Below, in pieces: positions 18,535-28,139 of a DNA stretch of 64,000 nucleotides. The translations under genes and the position numbers were made by a program. The DNA comes from Pantoea sp. AS-PWVM4 (GTDB lineage Bacteria > Pseudomonadota > Gammaproteobacteria > Enterobacterales > Enterobacteriaceae), in contig NZ_ASZC01000011.1 of assembly GCF_000468095.1 (NCBI RefSeq), forward strand, positions 62,001 through 126,000, written 5' to 3'. A model generated the notes under the pieces. The model did no database searches, had not been told where the DNA came from, and worked only from the letters and a program-made list of their open reading frames with translations. Positions within the stretch are counted from its first letter, which is position 1; every line of letters starts with the position of its first letter.

Positions 18535-19258
18535 TAGCTAAATAACGCTGGTACTGTATCGATTGTGGAAAACTTCGCGCCAACCGGTCGCCATAACGTG
18601 TAACGTCAGCAGCGTTTCCCTGTTGCGCGGCGAAACGTATCTGTAACCATAAACTGTCTGCACTGGCAGGCAGCCTGTGGTCATAAACCTCTAAGAGCAG
18701 TGAAACCTTGTTCCACGCTTGCCGATCAAACTGCCTTTCCGCCTCCGTCAGCAGTTGCCTGCCCTGCTCCGGTGCTTCATCCAACGCGCGAGTTAATTGC
18801 CCCCGCGCAGCGGCATTATCTTCAGCTTGCAGGTAACAATAGCCCGAAAATAATAATGCATCGTGACGGGCGTCGGGTTCCTGCGCATCAGCCGCTAACT
18901 TAAACTGTTGATGCGATTCGTCATACTGCCTCAAACCGCAGAGAAACGCACCGTAATTGTTAGCGACGTAACCGTTGGCAGGAGCCAGTTGCTGCGCGCG
19001 CTGGTAGTACCAACGCGTTTGCGCGATATTCTGCTGCGCCTGAGCCACGCGTGCAAGCGCCAAAGGAACACGATAGTCCTGTGGCGCAGCTTGTTGTGCT
19101 CGCAGCAAATTACGCTGCGCAGACGGAAAATCCTGCACCGCCAGATAGTGCAATCCAAGCTGCAAACGAATATCTGCCGCGCCCTGATGCGCGGGCTCAC
19201 TGACACAACCGGTTACAACAAAGCCTGCCAATAACACTGCCGGTAATCCCTTACTCAT
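18524..19258 (-). CDS. pilW: PilW/YfgA-region TPR lipoprotein
   Basis: 244 residues. A signal peptide ends in the lipobox VTGC (Cys18). The mature protein is made of TPR helices ([45 protein letters not shown]), as in PilW/PilF, the pilotin-type lipoprotein for type IV pilus biogenesis and stability. Enterobacteria keep this gene between rlmN and rodZ even when pili are not obvious, so a pilus role here is not certain. Confidence 0.9.
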   Translation of the reverse strand: MSKGLPAVLLAGFVVTGCVSEPAHQGAADIRLQLGLHYLAVQDFPSAQRNLLRAQQAAPQDYRVPLALARVAQAQQNIAQTRWYYQRAQQLAPANGYVANNYGAFLCGLRQYDESHQQFKLAADAQEPDARHDALLFSGYCYLQAEDNAAARGQLTRALDEAPEQGRQLLTEAERQFDRQAWNKVSLLLEVYDHRLPASADSLWLQIRFAAQQGNAADVTRYGDRLARSFPQSIQYQRYLANEY

Positions 19259-19336
19259 TGTCCGTTCTCCCTGAGTGATTCAGGCGGAAGAGACTGACAT
19301 GAGTTGCGCCCGGTGAATATCACCAGGCGCGGAGTT

Positions 19337-20506
19337 TCAGAGCGCCTTCACAGAGATGGCTTCACCGGCCATCTTTTTACGCATGGTACGTTTAGTACGG
19401 TCGATAACATCGCCCGCTAACTGACCACAGGCGGCATCAATATCGTCACCACGGGTTTTACGCACGATGGTGGTAAAACCATACTCCATCAAGACTTTAG
19501 AGAAACGATCAACGCGACTGTTGGAGCTGCGGCCATACGGCGCACCCGGGAAGGGGTTCCACGGAATCAGGTTGATTTTACTCGGCGTGTCTTTCAGCAA
19601 TTCGGCCAACTGATGGGCATCGTCAGTGCTGTCATTAACGTGATCCAGCAGCACGTACTCGATAGTGACGCGTCCCTGGTTCGCATTCGACTTCGCCAGG
19701 TAACGTTTCACCGCCGCGAGGAAGGTTTCGATGTTGTATTTCTTGTTAATCGGCACGATGTCATCGCGCAGCTTGTCGTTTGGTGCGTGCAGTGAGATCG
19801 CCAATGCGACGTCAATCATATCGCCCAGCTTATCCAGCGCCGGAACCACACCCGAGGTCGACAGGGTTACACGACGTTTGGACAGACCAAAACCGAAGTC
19901 ATCCAGCATGATTTCCATCGCCGGTACAACGTTGTTGAGGTTCAGCAACGGTTCGCCCATGCCCATCATCACCACGTTGGTGATCGGACGCTGGCCGGTC
20001 ACTTTGGCGGCACCGATAATTTTCGCCGCACGCCACACCTGACCGATAATTTCTGATACACGCAGGTTACGGTTAAAACCTTGCTGCGCCGTCGAACAGA
20101 ATTTGCACTCCAGTGCACAACCTACCTGGGAAGAGACGCACAGCGTAGCGCGGTCATCTTCCGGGATGTACACGGTTTCCACCAGTTGGTCGCCCACGCG
20201 GATCGCCCATTTGATGGTGCCATCGCTGGATCGCTTCTCTTCAGCCACTTCCGGGGCGCGAATCTCAGTGAGCTGCATCAGTTTGCCACGCAGCACTTTG
20301 TTGATGTCAGTCATCTGCTCGAAATCATCGCAGCAGTAGTGATACATCCACTTCATTACCTGATCGGCACGAAATGGTTTTTCACCCAGCGAAACAAAGA
20401 ATTCGCGCATTTGCTGACGGTTGAGATCCAGCAGGTTAATTTTTTCGTTTTTTGGGGAGACAACCACGGGGGAAGCGGACGACGGCGTCACAATCTGTTC
20501 GGACAT
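19337..20506 (-). CDS. rlmN: Dual-specificity 23S rRNA/tRNA adenine C2 methyltransferase RlmN
   Basis: 389 residues (E. coli 384). Radical SAM enzyme that methylates A2503 of 23S rRNA and A37 of some tRNAs. The cluster triad is C130, C134 and C137 in [16 protein letters not shown]. The SAM-binding GMGEPLLN follows, and the C-terminal methyl-carrying cysteine lies in [10 protein letters not shown]. Downstream of ndk, separated by a terminator. Confidence 0.98.
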   Translation of the reverse strand: MSEQIVTPSSASPVVVSPKNEKINLLDLNRQQMREFFVSLGEKPFRADQVMKWMYHYCCDDFEQMTDINKVLRGKLMQLTEIRAPEVAEEKRSSDGTIKWAIRVGDQLVETVYIPEDDRATLCVSSQVGCALECKFCSTAQQGFNRNLRVSEIIGQVWRAAKIIGAAKVTGQRPITNVVMMGMGEPLLNLNNVVPAMEIMLDDFGFGLSKRRVTLSTSGVVPALDKLGDMIDVALAISLHAPNDKLRDDIVPINKKYNIETFLAAVKRYLAKSNANQGRVTIEYVLLDHVNDSTDDAHQLAELLKDTPSKINLIPWNPFPGAPYGRSSNSRVDRFSKVLMEYGFTTIVRKTRGDDIDAACGQLAGDVIDRTKRTMRKKMAGEAISVKAL

Positions 20507-20556
20507 AATGTTCTCTGGCCTCGTTGTTACACGTTATGGCTCTGGTTAAGAATAGG

Positions 20557-20597
20557 AAAAAAACAGCGCCCTTGCTGAGCAGGCTCAACAAGGGCGC
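20557..20597 (-). terminator. Terminator after ndk
   Basis: On the minus strand GCGCCCTTG pairs with CAAGGGCGC, and an inner GAGC/GCTC extension follows; the stem is followed by TG and a run of seven T. It lies between ndk and rlmN. Confidence 0.9.
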
Positions 20598-20675
20598 ATA
20601 ATTGTACTACATCTGCGGCATGATGCCAGGGGAACAGATTTACACCGGGTTAAAAGGTGTAAACCTTGCGCCACC

Positions 20676-21107
20676 TTAGCGAGTGCGCGGGCAGACTTCG
20701 TTTTCAGCGAAGAAGTACGCGATTTCACGCGCAGCGGATTCTGCTGAATCTGAACCGTGAGTGGCGTTCTCGGTGAAGCTGTCTGCGTAGTCAGCACGCA
20801 GAGTGCCTGCCAGCGCGTTGTCCGGGTTGGTTGCACCCATCAGATCACGGTGACGCTGAACAGCGTTTTCACCTTCCAGTACAGAAACCACAACCGGACC
20901 AGAGGTCATGAATTCAACCAAACCGTCGAAGAACGGACGGCCTTTGTGCTCCGCGTAGAAGCCTTCAGCCTGCTCTTTGGTCAGGTGCAGCATTTTAGCG
21001 CCAACGATTTTGAAGCCCGCGCTTTCAAAACGGTTGTAGATTGCACCAATCACGTTCTTGGCGACAGCGTTTGGTTTAACGATTGAGAAAGTACGTTCGA
21101 TTGCCAT
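20676..21107 (-). CDS. ndk: Nucleoside diphosphate kinase
   Basis: 143 residues, as in E. coli. Transfers the gamma phosphate of ATP to NDPs. The active His lies in [12 protein letters not shown], the family signature. Other family runs are [20 protein letters not shown] and [14 protein letters not shown]. The ATG at 21107 gives the standard MAIERTF start; an ATG seven codons upstream is not used in the family. Monocistronic, bounded by a terminator downstream. Confidence 0.98.
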   Translation of the reverse strand: MAIERTFSIVKPNAVAKNVIGAIYNRFESAGFKIVGAKMLHLTKEQAEGFYAEHKGRPFFDGLVEFMTSGPVVVSVLEGENAVQRHRDLMGATNPDNALAGTLRADYADSFTENATHGSDSAESAAREIAYFFAENEVCPRTR

Positions 21108-21137
21108 GTTGACCTCTATATTTAGCATCCTGAAGAA

Positions 21138-21175
21138 ACCGGGAACCCGCCCGGTAAGAAAACGGGGCGATTATA
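21138..21175 (-). promoter_or_regulatory. ndk promoter -10 and leader hairpin
   Basis: On the minus strand a perfect TATAAT (21170-21175) lies about 65 bases before ndk, with a weak -35-like TAGGCA at 21193-21198. The leader holds a hairpin ACCGGG/CCCGGT (21138-21155). The rest of the 258-base gap to sseA shows nothing else I can name. Confidence 0.55.
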
Positions 21176-21365
21176 GGGACATCATCGGGCGTTGCCTATC
21201 GTCGATCAGAGGAATTATTGAAAATAATTGATTTTTGTCGGGGCAAGCCGACCAAAAATGTGCCATACCCGGATGACCATCCCCAACTTTCTCCTTACTA
21301 ACCCTTGAGATAGCGTCCACATTCCCGGACACTGAGTCTTTCCCGATTGATGAGAAGAGGTTGCT

Positions 21366-22208
21366 ATGACAGCTCCCCTGTTTGTGTCTGCTGACTGGTT
21401 AAAAGAACATTACACCGAGGAAACCCTACAGGTGCTGGATGCGCGCATGTTGCCACCCGGCCAGGAAGCGGTACGTGATATCCAGGCAGAGTATCTGGCC
21501 GGGCATCTGCCCAACGCCCCTTTCTTTAATATCGAAGCCCTGTCCGATCATACCAGCCCTTACCCACACATGATGCCGCGTGCCGAAGCCTTTGCCGTGG
21601 CGATGCGCGAACTGGGCGTCAGCCAGGATAAACATCTGGTGGTTTACGACGAAGGCAACCTGTTCTCCGCACCACGCGCCTGGTGGATGTTACGCGCCTT
21701 TGGCTGCGTTAATGTGTCGATCCTCGCGGGCGGCCTGGCTGGCTGGAAAGCGGCAGGTTACGCGCTGGCGACCGGCCCGGTAAGCTTATCTGAAGGGGAG
21801 TTTGAGGCGAAGTATGACAGCGCCCAGGTGAAACGGTTGACCGATGTGTTGTTGATCAGCCATGAGGGTGGCGCACAGATTGTCGATGCTCGCGCCGCGA
21901 ATCGCTTCAATGCTGAAGTCGACGAGCCGCGTCCCGGCCTGCTGCGTGGCCATATCCCCAACAGCCGTAACGTGCCGTGGAACAATCTGGTGGCGAATGG
22001 CGCATTGAAACCCGCCGCAGAACTGCGTACGGAATTTGAGAAGGCAGGCGTGAAGCTGGATCAACCGATCATCGCCAGCTGTGGCTCAGGCGTGACGGCG
22101 GTGGTGGTGATTCTGGCGCTGACATCGCTTGGCGTGCGGGATGTTACCCTGTACGACGGCTCCTGGGGTGAATGGGGAAGTCGCGACGACCTCCCAATCG
22201 AGAAATAA
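21366..22208 (+). CDS. sseA: 3-mercaptopyruvate sulfurtransferase
   Basis: 280 residues (E. coli 281). Two rhodanese domains: an inactive N-terminal one (1-140) and an active C-terminal one with the loop CGSGVTA, catalytic Cys239. This CG[ST]GVT loop marks mercaptopyruvate rather than thiosulfate sulfurtransferases. It transfers sulfur from mercaptopyruvate to acceptors such as cyanide or thioredoxin. Convergent with sseB, with a REP doublet between the two ends instead of an ordinary terminator. Confidence 0.96.
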   Translation: MTAPLFVSADWLKEHYTEETLQVLDARMLPPGQEAVRDIQAEYLAGHLPNAPFFNIEALSDHTSPYPHMMPRAEAFAVAMRELGVSQDKHLVVYDEGNLFSAPRAWWMLRAFGCVNVSILAGGLAGWKAAGYALATGPVSLSEGEFEAKYDSAQVKRLTDVLLISHEGGAQIVDARAANRFNAEVDEPRPGLLRGHIPNSRNVPWNNLVANGALKPAAELRTEFEKAGVKLDQPIIASCGSGVTAVVVILALTSLGVRDVTLYDGSWGEWGSRDDLPIEK

Positions 22209-22212
22209 TCAG

Positions 22213-22286
22213 CGTAGCGGCGCGATTTATCGCGCAATTCCGTGCGCGCTGCCAGAAAAAGCCGCGCGATAAATCGCGCCGCTACG
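22213..22286. repeat. REP doublet between sseA and sseB
   Basis: An inverted pair of full units, 22213-22235 and 22264-22286, with about 28 bases between. It fills the space between convergent gene ends (sseA stop at 22208, sseB stop at 22299). The paired units could form a long GC-rich hairpin on either transcript. Confidence 0.9.
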
Positions 22287-22298
22287 GAGAATTCAGTT

Positions 22299-23066
22299 TT
22301 AGATAATGCGCTGACTGCCTTTAAAATCGCGCAGGAAGCTGCCCCAGCGGCGCTCGTAAAAAGGCGTAATGTGGGCGGTGAAGAAATGGCTGACGCCATG
22401 CTCGCCACTAACCACTTCACAGAGATCGATCGGCACATCGTCGGTGAGCGTATCTGTCGCCACGCTGCCCGCCGCCTGGATAATCGCGTCAATATCGCTA
22501 TCCGCCTCGATGCCAATCAACAGATTTGGCGTCTCATCGGCCTGCTCACGAATGCTGGCAATATACGCGCGTCGTACCTGTTTATATTTGGCAAACAGCT
22601 GGGTAAGTGAGTCAACCATCTGCGCCGGTGGCTCAGCCACTTCGGAGAGCAGCAAGGCATGGCCGCCTTCCAGTACCGTTTGCTGGCTGAGCGCGCTGCC
22701 CTCTTCACCCAGTAGATGCGCAATTTCGCCCGGTGAAAACTCTTTCCCTGCCGGGAGTTTCGGGTTGAGGAACAAGGTTTCACCCAGCGTCATTTCAAAC
22801 AAGGTGCGTACCGGCAGACGCAGATAAGGTTGCTCATCTTTGATGGCTTCGCTCATCGCCTGTTCAGACGTGAAAAAGGGGATGACGCTACCGCCGTCTT
22901 CCTTTTCCCAGTGCTGAAGATCGACCGGTGTGGTGGCGTCGAACTGCTGCGCACTGCTTTCACCCGGCACCCAGACATCGGCTTCAAGCAGCAACTGAAA
23001 GAACTCCGGGCGGTGCGCAGGCTCGGTGGCAGCCAGTTTCAGCACCTCTTCAAGACGGTTACTCAT
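22299..23066 (-). CDS. sseB: Enhanced serine sensitivity protein SseB
   Basis: 255 residues (E. coli 258). Contains the SseB N-terminal domain (MSNRLEEVLKLAATEPAHRPEFFQLLLEADVWVPG...) and C-terminal domain (...VPIDLCEVVSGEHGVSHFFT). It lies downstream of pepB on the same strand, as in E. coli, with a REP element between them. Named for serine sensitivity on overexpression; molecular role unknown. Confidence 0.93.
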   Translation of the reverse strand: MSNRLEEVLKLAATEPAHRPEFFQLLLEADVWVPGESSAQQFDATTPVDLQHWEKEDGGSVIPFFTSEQAMSEAIKDEQPYLRLPVRTLFEMTLGETLFLNPKLPAGKEFSPGEIAHLLGEEGSALSQQTVLEGGHALLLSEVAEPPAQMVDSLTQLFAKYKQVRRAYIASIREQADETPNLLIGIEADSDIDAIIQAAGSVATDTLTDDVPIDLCEVVSGEHGVSHFFTAHITPFYERRWGSFLRDFKGSQRII

Positions 23067-23103
23067 GGTTTGGTTTTTCCAAAAATACGTGTCTGCACTG
23101 CTC

Positions 23104-23152
23104 CGTAGCGGCGCGATTTATCGCGCGTCATTTTCAAACCCGCGCCGCTACG
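23104..23152. repeat. REP element between pepB and sseB
   Basis: One full unit (from 23104) followed by a truncated opposite arm CGCGCCGCTACG (23141-23152). It lies in the pepB-sseB gap. Confidence 0.85.
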
Positions 23153-23172
23153 TAATGTGCCTTAACGGGACA

Positions 23173-24459
23173 TTATTTCAGTAACAAGTTCGCGATGGTG
23201 CGAACCCCGAGGCCAGTTGCGCCTGCTGACCATTGATCAACCGCGCTTTTGCGGTAGGTCGCTGAGCAGTCGATATGCAGCCAGCCCTGTTGATATTGAC
23301 TGACGAAGTGCGACAGAAACGCGGCCGCGCTGCTGGCACCGGCGGAGTGTGCCGGGCTGGCGATGTTATTGAGATCAGCAAAATTTGACGGCAGATGGCT
23401 GCGGTGGAACTCCGCCAGCGGCAGACGCCAGAAGGCTTCGTTTTCACTGGCCGCGCTACCCAGCAGCGATTGCGCCAACACGTCATCAAAAGTGAACAGC
23501 GCGTGGTAATCGTTACCGAGCGCAGTTTTGGCCGCACCAGTCAGGGTTGCTGCGTCAATCAACAGTTCCGGTTTCTGCTCGCTGGCGTCAATCAGGCCAT
23601 CGGCCAGCACCAGACGCCCTTCCGCGTCGGTGTTCATCACTTCAACGGTTTTGCCGTTGCGGTAACGAATGATATCGCCAAGACGGAACGCATTACCGCT
23701 GACCATGTTGTCAGCACAACACAGGTACAGCTTCACGCGTTTATTCAGACCGCGCGAGATCGCCAGCGCCAGTGCGCCAGTAACCGTTGCTGCCCCGCCC
23801 ATATCGGACTTCATCGAGTCCATAAAGCCGCTCTGCTTCAGGCTGTAACCACCGGTATCAAAGGTGATGCCTTTACCCACCAGGCAAGCATAAACCGGGG
23901 TATTTTCGTCACCGCCCGGATTGAAATCCAGCGCCAGCAGAACCGGTGCGCGGGTTGAGCCACGACCAACGGTATGAATGCCGAGATAACCTTGCTCGCG
24001 CAAATCCTCACCCTTGGTGATGCGATAGCTCACTGCGTCGCCGCCGACAGCAGAAATCAGATCAATCGCGCTGTGCGCCAGTTGCTCCGGGCTGAGATCT
24101 TCAGCAGGCAGGTTGATGGTGTTACGTACCCAATCCACGATCTTCAGGCGACGATCAAATTCGTTCTGATCCTGCTCGCTCAGGGTCGGCCATTCCACCT
24201 GACGTGATCCTTTCGGGCCACGGTAGCCCTGCCAGAACGCCCAGCATTTCTCCAGATCCCAGCCTTCGCCGCTTAAGGCGACATGGCGAATACCCTGACC
24301 ATCGAGTTTGCGCGCCGCGCGTTGAATGCTCATCAGCGCATCTGCGCCGGTGAGATGAATCGTCATGCCACTGTCATTGCTGCTCAGCAACGCTTTGTCA
24401 CCCCAGCGCGCGTCGGCGGCTTGGGAGCTGAGCGTAATCGTCATCGGTTGTGTTGTCAT
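23173..24459 (-). CDS. pepB: Peptidase B (M17 leucyl aminopeptidase family)
   Basis: 428 residues (E. coli 427). Cytoplasmic two-metal aminopeptidase. The M17 signature [14 protein letters not shown] is present, as are metal-ligand contexts [15 protein letters not shown] and SDMGGAA. In E. coli pepB is the last gene of the isc region, after iscX. Here it follows a shortened iscS directly, 68 bases away with a hairpin in the gap. Confidence 0.96.
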   Translation of the reverse strand: MTTQPMTITLSSQAADARWGDKALLSSNDSGMTIHLTGADALMSIQRAARKLDGQGIRHVALSGEGWDLEKCWAFWQGYRGPKGSRQVEWPTLSEQDQNEFDRRLKIVDWVRNTINLPAEDLSPEQLAHSAIDLISAVGGDAVSYRITKGEDLREQGYLGIHTVGRGSTRAPVLLALDFNPGGDENTPVYACLVGKGITFDTGGYSLKQSGFMDSMKSDMGGAATVTGALALAISRGLNKRVKLYLCCADNMVSGNAFRLGDIIRYRNGKTVEVMNTDAEGRLVLADGLIDASEQKPELLIDAATLTGAAKTALGNDYHALFTFDDVLAQSLLGSAASENEAFWRLPLAEFHRSHLPSNFADLNNIASPAHSAGASSAAAFLSHFVSQYQQGWLHIDCSATYRKSAVDQWSAGATGLGVRTIANLLLK

Positions 24460-24487
24460 CGCGAGGCTCCGTATGCGTGAGTTATCA

Positions 24488-24510
24488 CCTTCCGCCAGAC
24501 CGGCGGAAGG
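24488..24510 (-). other. iscS-pepB junction hairpin
   Basis: CCTTCCGCC and GGCGGAAGG form a nine-base-pair stem with a 5-base loop in the 68-base iscS-pepB gap. No T run follows on the minus strand, so it is not a standard terminator. The gap is where iscU-iscA-hscB-hscA-fdx-iscX would be in E. coli; no remnant of them is visible. Confidence 0.6.
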
Positions 24511-24527
24511 ATGCTGTTAAACGATAA

Positions 24528-25700
24528 TTAGCGAGAATTTGCCGCAGGCATCAGCGCCCGCAGACGGGTTACCGCTTTGTTGACCAGCTCAATGGCGTAA
24601 TCAATTTCCTCTTCGGTGGTAAAGCGTCCGAGCGAAAAACGCAGCGAGCTGTGTGCCAGCTCCTGGTCAACGCCCATCGCGCGTAGCACATAAGAGGGTT
24701 CGAGGCTGGCCGAGGTACAGGCGGAACCGGAAGAGAGCGCCAGATCTTTCAGCGCCATAATCAACGATTCACCTTCAACGTGGGCAAAACTGATATTGAG
24801 GATATTTGGTGCGCCCTGCTCCAGCGATCCATTCAGCGTGACATCGCTCAGCGCGCTGATGCCCTGCCACAAGCGCTGACGCAGTGCTGCTAGTCGCGCA
24901 ACTTCGCTGCTCATCTCTTCACGCGCAATGCGATAGGCTTCGCCCATGCCGACAATCTGGTGCACCGGCAATGTACCCGAACGCATGCCGCGCTCATGAC
25001 CGCCACCATGCATTTGCGCATCAATCTGCAAACGCGGTTTGCGACGAACCCAGAGCGCGCCGATACCTTTCGGGCCATAAATTTTGTGTGCCGAGAAGGA
25101 CATCAAATCCACCGGCAGGACACTGACGTCAATGGGCAACTTACCCACACTTTGCGTGGCGTCGACATGGAACAGGATGTCACGTTGGCGACACAAAGCG
25201 CCAAGCGCGGCGATATCCTGAATTACGCCGGTTTCATTATTCACATGCATCAACGAAACCAGCACCGTGTCGTCACGCAGCGCCGCAGCCAACATGTCGG
25301 GAGTCACGATGCCATCACGGCCGGGTTGCAAATAAGTGACCTCAAAGCCTTCGCGCTCCAGTTGCTGACAACTGTCGAGCACCGCTTTGTGTTCGGTCTG
25401 ACTGGTAATAACGTGTTTGCCGCGCGCCTGATGGCACTGTGCCGCGCCCTTGATGGCGAGGTTATCAGCTTCAGTCGCGCCGGAAGTAAAAACGATTTCA
25501 CGCGGATCGGCATTGACCAGCTCCGCAACCTGGTTGCGTGCCACATCAACGGCTTCTTCAGCCTGCCAGCCAAATCGGTGAGAACGGGAAGCGGGGTTAC
25601 CGAACGTGCCATCCAGGGTGAGAAACTGCATCATTCTGGTGGCGACACGCGGATCCGCAGGCGTCGTTGCCGCGTAATCCAGGTAGATCGGTAATTTCAT
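24528..25700 (-). CDS. iscS: Cysteine desulfurase IscS, short C-terminus
   Basis: 390 residues against 404 in E. coli. PLP enzyme that removes sulfur from cysteine for Fe-S clusters and thiolated tRNA. Catalytic features are intact: His104, PLP Lys206 in FSAHKIYGP and the sulfur-carrying Cys328 in [14 protein letters not shown]. Most of the protein aligns without gaps to E. coli IscS. The end differs: it stops at ALMPAANSR, so the E. coli tail (PLWEMYK...IEWAHH), which takes part in docking the scaffold IscU, is missing. iscU, iscA, hscB, hscA, fdx and iscX do not follow. The likely remaining role is sulfur for tRNA and cofactors. Confidence 0.95.
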   Translation of the reverse strand: MKLPIYLDYAATTPADPRVATRMMQFLTLDGTFGNPASRSHRFGWQAEEAVDVARNQVAELVNADPREIVFTSGATEADNLAIKGAAQCHQARGKHVITSQTEHKAVLDSCQQLEREGFEVTYLQPGRDGIVTPDMLAAALRDDTVLVSLMHVNNETGVIQDIAALGALCRQRDILFHVDATQSVGKLPIDVSVLPVDLMSFSAHKIYGPKGIGALWVRRKPRLQIDAQMHGGGHERGMRSGTLPVHQIVGMGEAYRIAREEMSSEVARLAALRQRLWQGISALSDVTLNGSLEQGAPNILNISFAHVEGESLIMALKDLALSSGSACTSASLEPSYVLRAMGVDQELAHSSLRFSLGRFTTEEEIDYAIELVNKAVTRLRALMPAANSR

Positions 25701-25750
25701 TGCGCTAAAGCTCCGTATAAAAAATCATACGACGTTATAGCATGATTCAG

Positions 25751-25774
25751 CCTTCCCTGCCTTAGCAGGAAAGG
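25751..25774 (-). other. iscR-iscS intergenic hairpin
   Basis: CCTTCCCTGC and GCAGGAAAGG pair with a four-base loop (one mismatch) in the 89-base gap between iscR and iscS. In E. coli a structured iscR-iscS gap leaves iscR mRNA stable when the downstream message is destroyed through RyhB. The same could hold here; it is inferred from position. Confidence 0.6.
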
Positions 25775-25789
25775 CCGAAAGAGAGCGGA

Positions 25790-26287
25790 TTACGCACGCA
25801 GGTTAACGTTGATGGTTTCCTGCACGCGGTGAGTCTGGAAGCGACGATTGTCGATGGCGTTTTGACGGTCAGCAACATCCAGAATTTCCTGGTTGTTGAC
25901 CAGTTCTGCCAGAGTGATGTTGTTGAGGAATTCGCTGATGCGTTCGCTCAGGTCACGCCACAGAACGTGAGTCAGGCAACGTTCACCGCCCTGGCAACCT
26001 TCTTTGCCCTGGCATTTGGTGGCATCAACGGATTCGTCAACGGCGGTGATCACCGCACCTACGGCAATCGCGCCAGCATCTTTACCTAACAGATAACCGC
26101 CGCCCGGACCACGGACACTGGCAACCAAACCGTGCTTACGCAGACGCGAGAATAACTGCTCCAGATAGGAGAGCGAAATGCCCTGACGCTCAGAAATGTC
26201 AGCCAGCGGCACCGGCCCCTCGTGCGAGTGCAGGGCAACGTCCAGCATAGCGGTAACGGCATAACGTCCTTTGGATGTCAGTCTCAT
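25790..26287 (-). CDS. iscR: Iron-sulfur cluster regulator IscR
   Basis: 165 residues (E. coli 162). Rrf2-family repressor/activator that senses cluster supply. The winged helix ([20 protein letters not shown]...) starts at the ATG at 26287, the family start. The [2Fe-2S] ligands Cys92, Cys98, Cys104 and His107 ([17 protein letters not shown]) are all kept, so redox or cluster sensing should work. The gene leads the shortened iscR-iscS operon, and three tandem copies of its type 1 operator lie upstream. Confidence 0.97.
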   Translation of the reverse strand: MRLTSKGRYAVTAMLDVALHSHEGPVPLADISERQGISLSYLEQLFSRLRKHGLVASVRGPGGGYLLGKDAGAIAVGAVITAVDESVDATKCQGKEGCQGGERCLTHVLWRDLSERISEFLNNITLAELVNNQEILDVADRQNAIDNRRFQTHRVQETINVNLRA

Positions 26288-26353
26288 AGCATACAACCTC
26301 GTAAGCGTCCGTCGGTTATCGGCGGGTATCTGATGAATGGCCGCTAGTCTGAC

Positions 26354-26428
26354 ATTCCTGAGTAAATTGGTCAACTATTTAACCAAGTAATTTGCTCAAC
26401 TATTTAACCAAGCAATTTACTCAACTAT
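26354..26428 (-). promoter_or_regulatory. Three tandem 25-base IscR type 1 operator units
   Basis: On the minus strand three units, each starting ATAGTTGA, follow each other with an exact 25-base period (26404-26428, 26379-26403, 26354-26378). The unit nearest iscR (ATAGTTGACCAATTTACTC then AGGAAT) is close to the known E. coli iscR operator. The other two share ATAGTTGAG(C/T)AAATT and end CTTGGTTAA. The outermost overlaps the end of trmJ, whose TGA stop is part of its TTGA. Confidence 0.8.
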
Positions 26429-27164
26429 TACCCTCACTACCTTTACGTTTTTCAAACGACGCCAGCATGCCACGCAGAATATTCAGCTCATCACGTTCCG
26501 GGCGCGCGCGGGTGTACAAGCGACGCAGTTTGCTCATCACCTGACCGGGATTGCCTTCACGGATAAAGCCGCTGTTCAGCATCATCTGTTCCATATGCTG
26601 ATAAAAACGCTCCAGATCATCGACCAGCGGATAAGGCGACTCTGCAAACTGTGGCTGCGGCGTCGCTTTTTCCTGCGCATCCAGCCAGGCCATACGCACC
26701 TCGTAAGCGATGATCTGTACCGCCATCGCGAGGTTCAGCGAACTGTATTCCGGGTTCGCCTGAATCGCGACGTGATAGTGGCACTTCTGCAACTCTTCAT
26801 TGGTCAGGCCAACACGCTCACGGCCAAACACCAGCGCGACCGGTGCCTGCTGCCCCTCTTCGACACTTTTGATACCGCATTCACGCGAATCCAGCATCGG
26901 CCACGGCAAAGAACGCGAACGTGCGCTGGTGCCAACCACCAGGCTACAACCCGCAATCGCCTCATCGAGGGTGTCCACGATCTGCGCATTGCCGATCACA
27001 TCGCTGGCACCTGCGGCGAGAGAGATGGCCTGAGAATCAGGTTTGACCAACGGGTTGACCAGATACAGATTGCTCAAACCCATGGTTTTCATGGCACGGG
27101 CTACCGAGCCCATGTTGCCGGTGTGGGAGGTTTCCACCAGTACAATTCGGATATTTTGCAGCAT
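26421..27164 (-). CDS. trmJ: tRNA (cytidine/uridine-2'-O-)-methyltransferase TrmJ
   Basis: 247 residues (E. coli 246). SPOUT-class enzyme that methylates the ribose at position 32 of tRNAs. The start [28 protein letters not shown] and the SAM knot motif [17 protein letters not shown] are typical. It precedes iscR, as in E. coli. Its last codons and stop are part of the outermost unit of the repeated iscR operator. Confidence 0.96.
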   Translation of the reverse strand: MLQNIRIVLVETSHTGNMGSVARAMKTMGLSNLYLVNPLVKPDSQAISLAAGASDVIGNAQIVDTLDEAIAGCSLVVGTSARSRSLPWPMLDSRECGIKSVEEGQQAPVALVFGRERVGLTNEELQKCHYHVAIQANPEYSSLNLAMAVQIIAYEVRMAWLDAQEKATPQPQFAESPYPLVDDLERFYQHMEQMMLNSGFIREGNPGQVMSKLRRLYTRARPERDELNILRGMLASFEKRKGSEGNS

Positions 27165-27209
27165 AATAGAAGCAGGTAAGAAAATGATGGCGCGATGCTA
27201 ACATAAAAC

Positions 27210-27238
27210 AGGACATTTACCGAATGCGCTGCTATACT
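27210..27238 (+). promoter_or_regulatory. suhB promoter
   Basis: AGGACA (27210-27215) and TATACT (27233-27238) with a 17-base spacer, 45 bases before suhB and divergent from trmJ. Confidence 0.55.
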
Positions 27239-27282
27239 CCGCGCCGTTTTCCCTGTTCTTTAACATCCAGCGAGAGATACCG

Positions 27283-28086
27283 ATGCATCCGATGCTCAAC
27301 ATCGCCGTGCGCGCTGCGCGCAAGGCCGGAAATTTAATTGCAAAGAATTATGAAACCCCGGACGCTGTCGAAGCCAGCCAGAAAGGCAGCAACGACTTCG
27401 TTACCAATGTTGACCGTGACGCAGAACGTCTGATTGTCGAAGTGATTCGCAAGTCATACCCGCAACACACCATCATCACCGAAGAAAGCGGTGAACTGGC
27501 GGGTGACGATCAGGACATTCAATGGGTAATCGATCCGCTGGATGGCACCACCAACTTTATCAAACGCCTCCCTCACTTCTCCGTTTCTATCGCTGTGCGC
27601 ATTAAAGGTCGCACCGAAGTTGCGGTGGTTTACGATCCAATGCGTAATGAGCTGTTCACCGCTGTACGCGGTCAGGGCACTCAGTTGAACGGCTACCGTC
27701 TGCGCGGCAGCACCGCTCGCGATCTGGATGGCACCATTCTGGCGACCGGCTTCCCGTTCAAACTGAAGCAGCATTCTCAGTCTTATATCAATGTGGTGGG
27801 CAAACTGTTTACCCAGTGTGCTGACTTCCGTCGTACCGGTTCTGCGGCACTGGACCTGGCTTACGTGGCTGCGGGTCGTGTAGATGGCTATTTCGAAATC
27901 GGTCTGAAACCGTGGGATTTCGCTGCCGGTGAACTGCTGGTACGCGAAGCGGGCGGCCTGGTAACTGACTTTACTGGCGGTCATGGCTACCTGATGTCAG
28001 GTAACATCGTTGCCGGTAACCCGCGTGTGGTGAAAGCGCTGCTGTCCACCATGCGTGACGAACTGAGCGAAGCGCTGAAGCGTTAA
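27283..28086 (+). CDS. suhB: Inositol-1-monophosphatase / Nus factor SuhB
   Basis: 267 residues, as in E. coli. Magnesium-dependent phosphatase fold that in E. coli also acts as a Nus-type factor in rRNA transcription antitermination. Motifs seen: TEESGE, the metal motif WVIDPLDGTTNF, and the C-terminal PWDFAAGELLVREAGG. Monocistronic; a REP palindrome lies just after the stop. Confidence 0.97.
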   Translation: MHPMLNIAVRAARKAGNLIAKNYETPDAVEASQKGSNDFVTNVDRDAERLIVEVIRKSYPQHTIITEESGELAGDDQDIQWVIDPLDGTTNFIKRLPHFSVSIAVRIKGRTEVAVVYDPMRNELFTAVRGQGTQLNGYRLRGSTARDLDGTILATGFPFKLKQHSQSYINVVGKLFTQCADFRRTGSAALDLAYVAAGRVDGYFEIGLKPWDFAAGELLVREAGGLVTDFTGGHGYLMSGNIVAGNPRVVKALLSTMRDELSEALKR

Positions 28087-28096
28087 TTGCTTTTCC

Positions 28097-28126
28097 CGTA
28101 ACGGCGTGATTTATTGCGCCGTTACG
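28097..28126. repeat. REP-type palindrome between suhB and zevB
   Basis: CGTAACGGCG and CGCCGTTACG, ten complementary bases on each side of a TGATTTATTG loop. A compact variant of the REP family (GTAACGG in place of GTAGCGG) in the gap between convergent genes. Confidence 0.8.
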
Positions 28127-28139
28127 TTATGGTCGATGG

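Noticed and set aside
24460..24527. Possible remnants of iscU or iscX between iscS and pepB
   Set aside because: Only 68 bases, filled by a hairpin and the pepB start signals; no reading frame resembles either protein.
26354..26428. Tandem 25-base repeats considered as a short CRISPR array
   Set aside because: There are no spacers between units, no cas genes nearby, and the units match the IscR operator.
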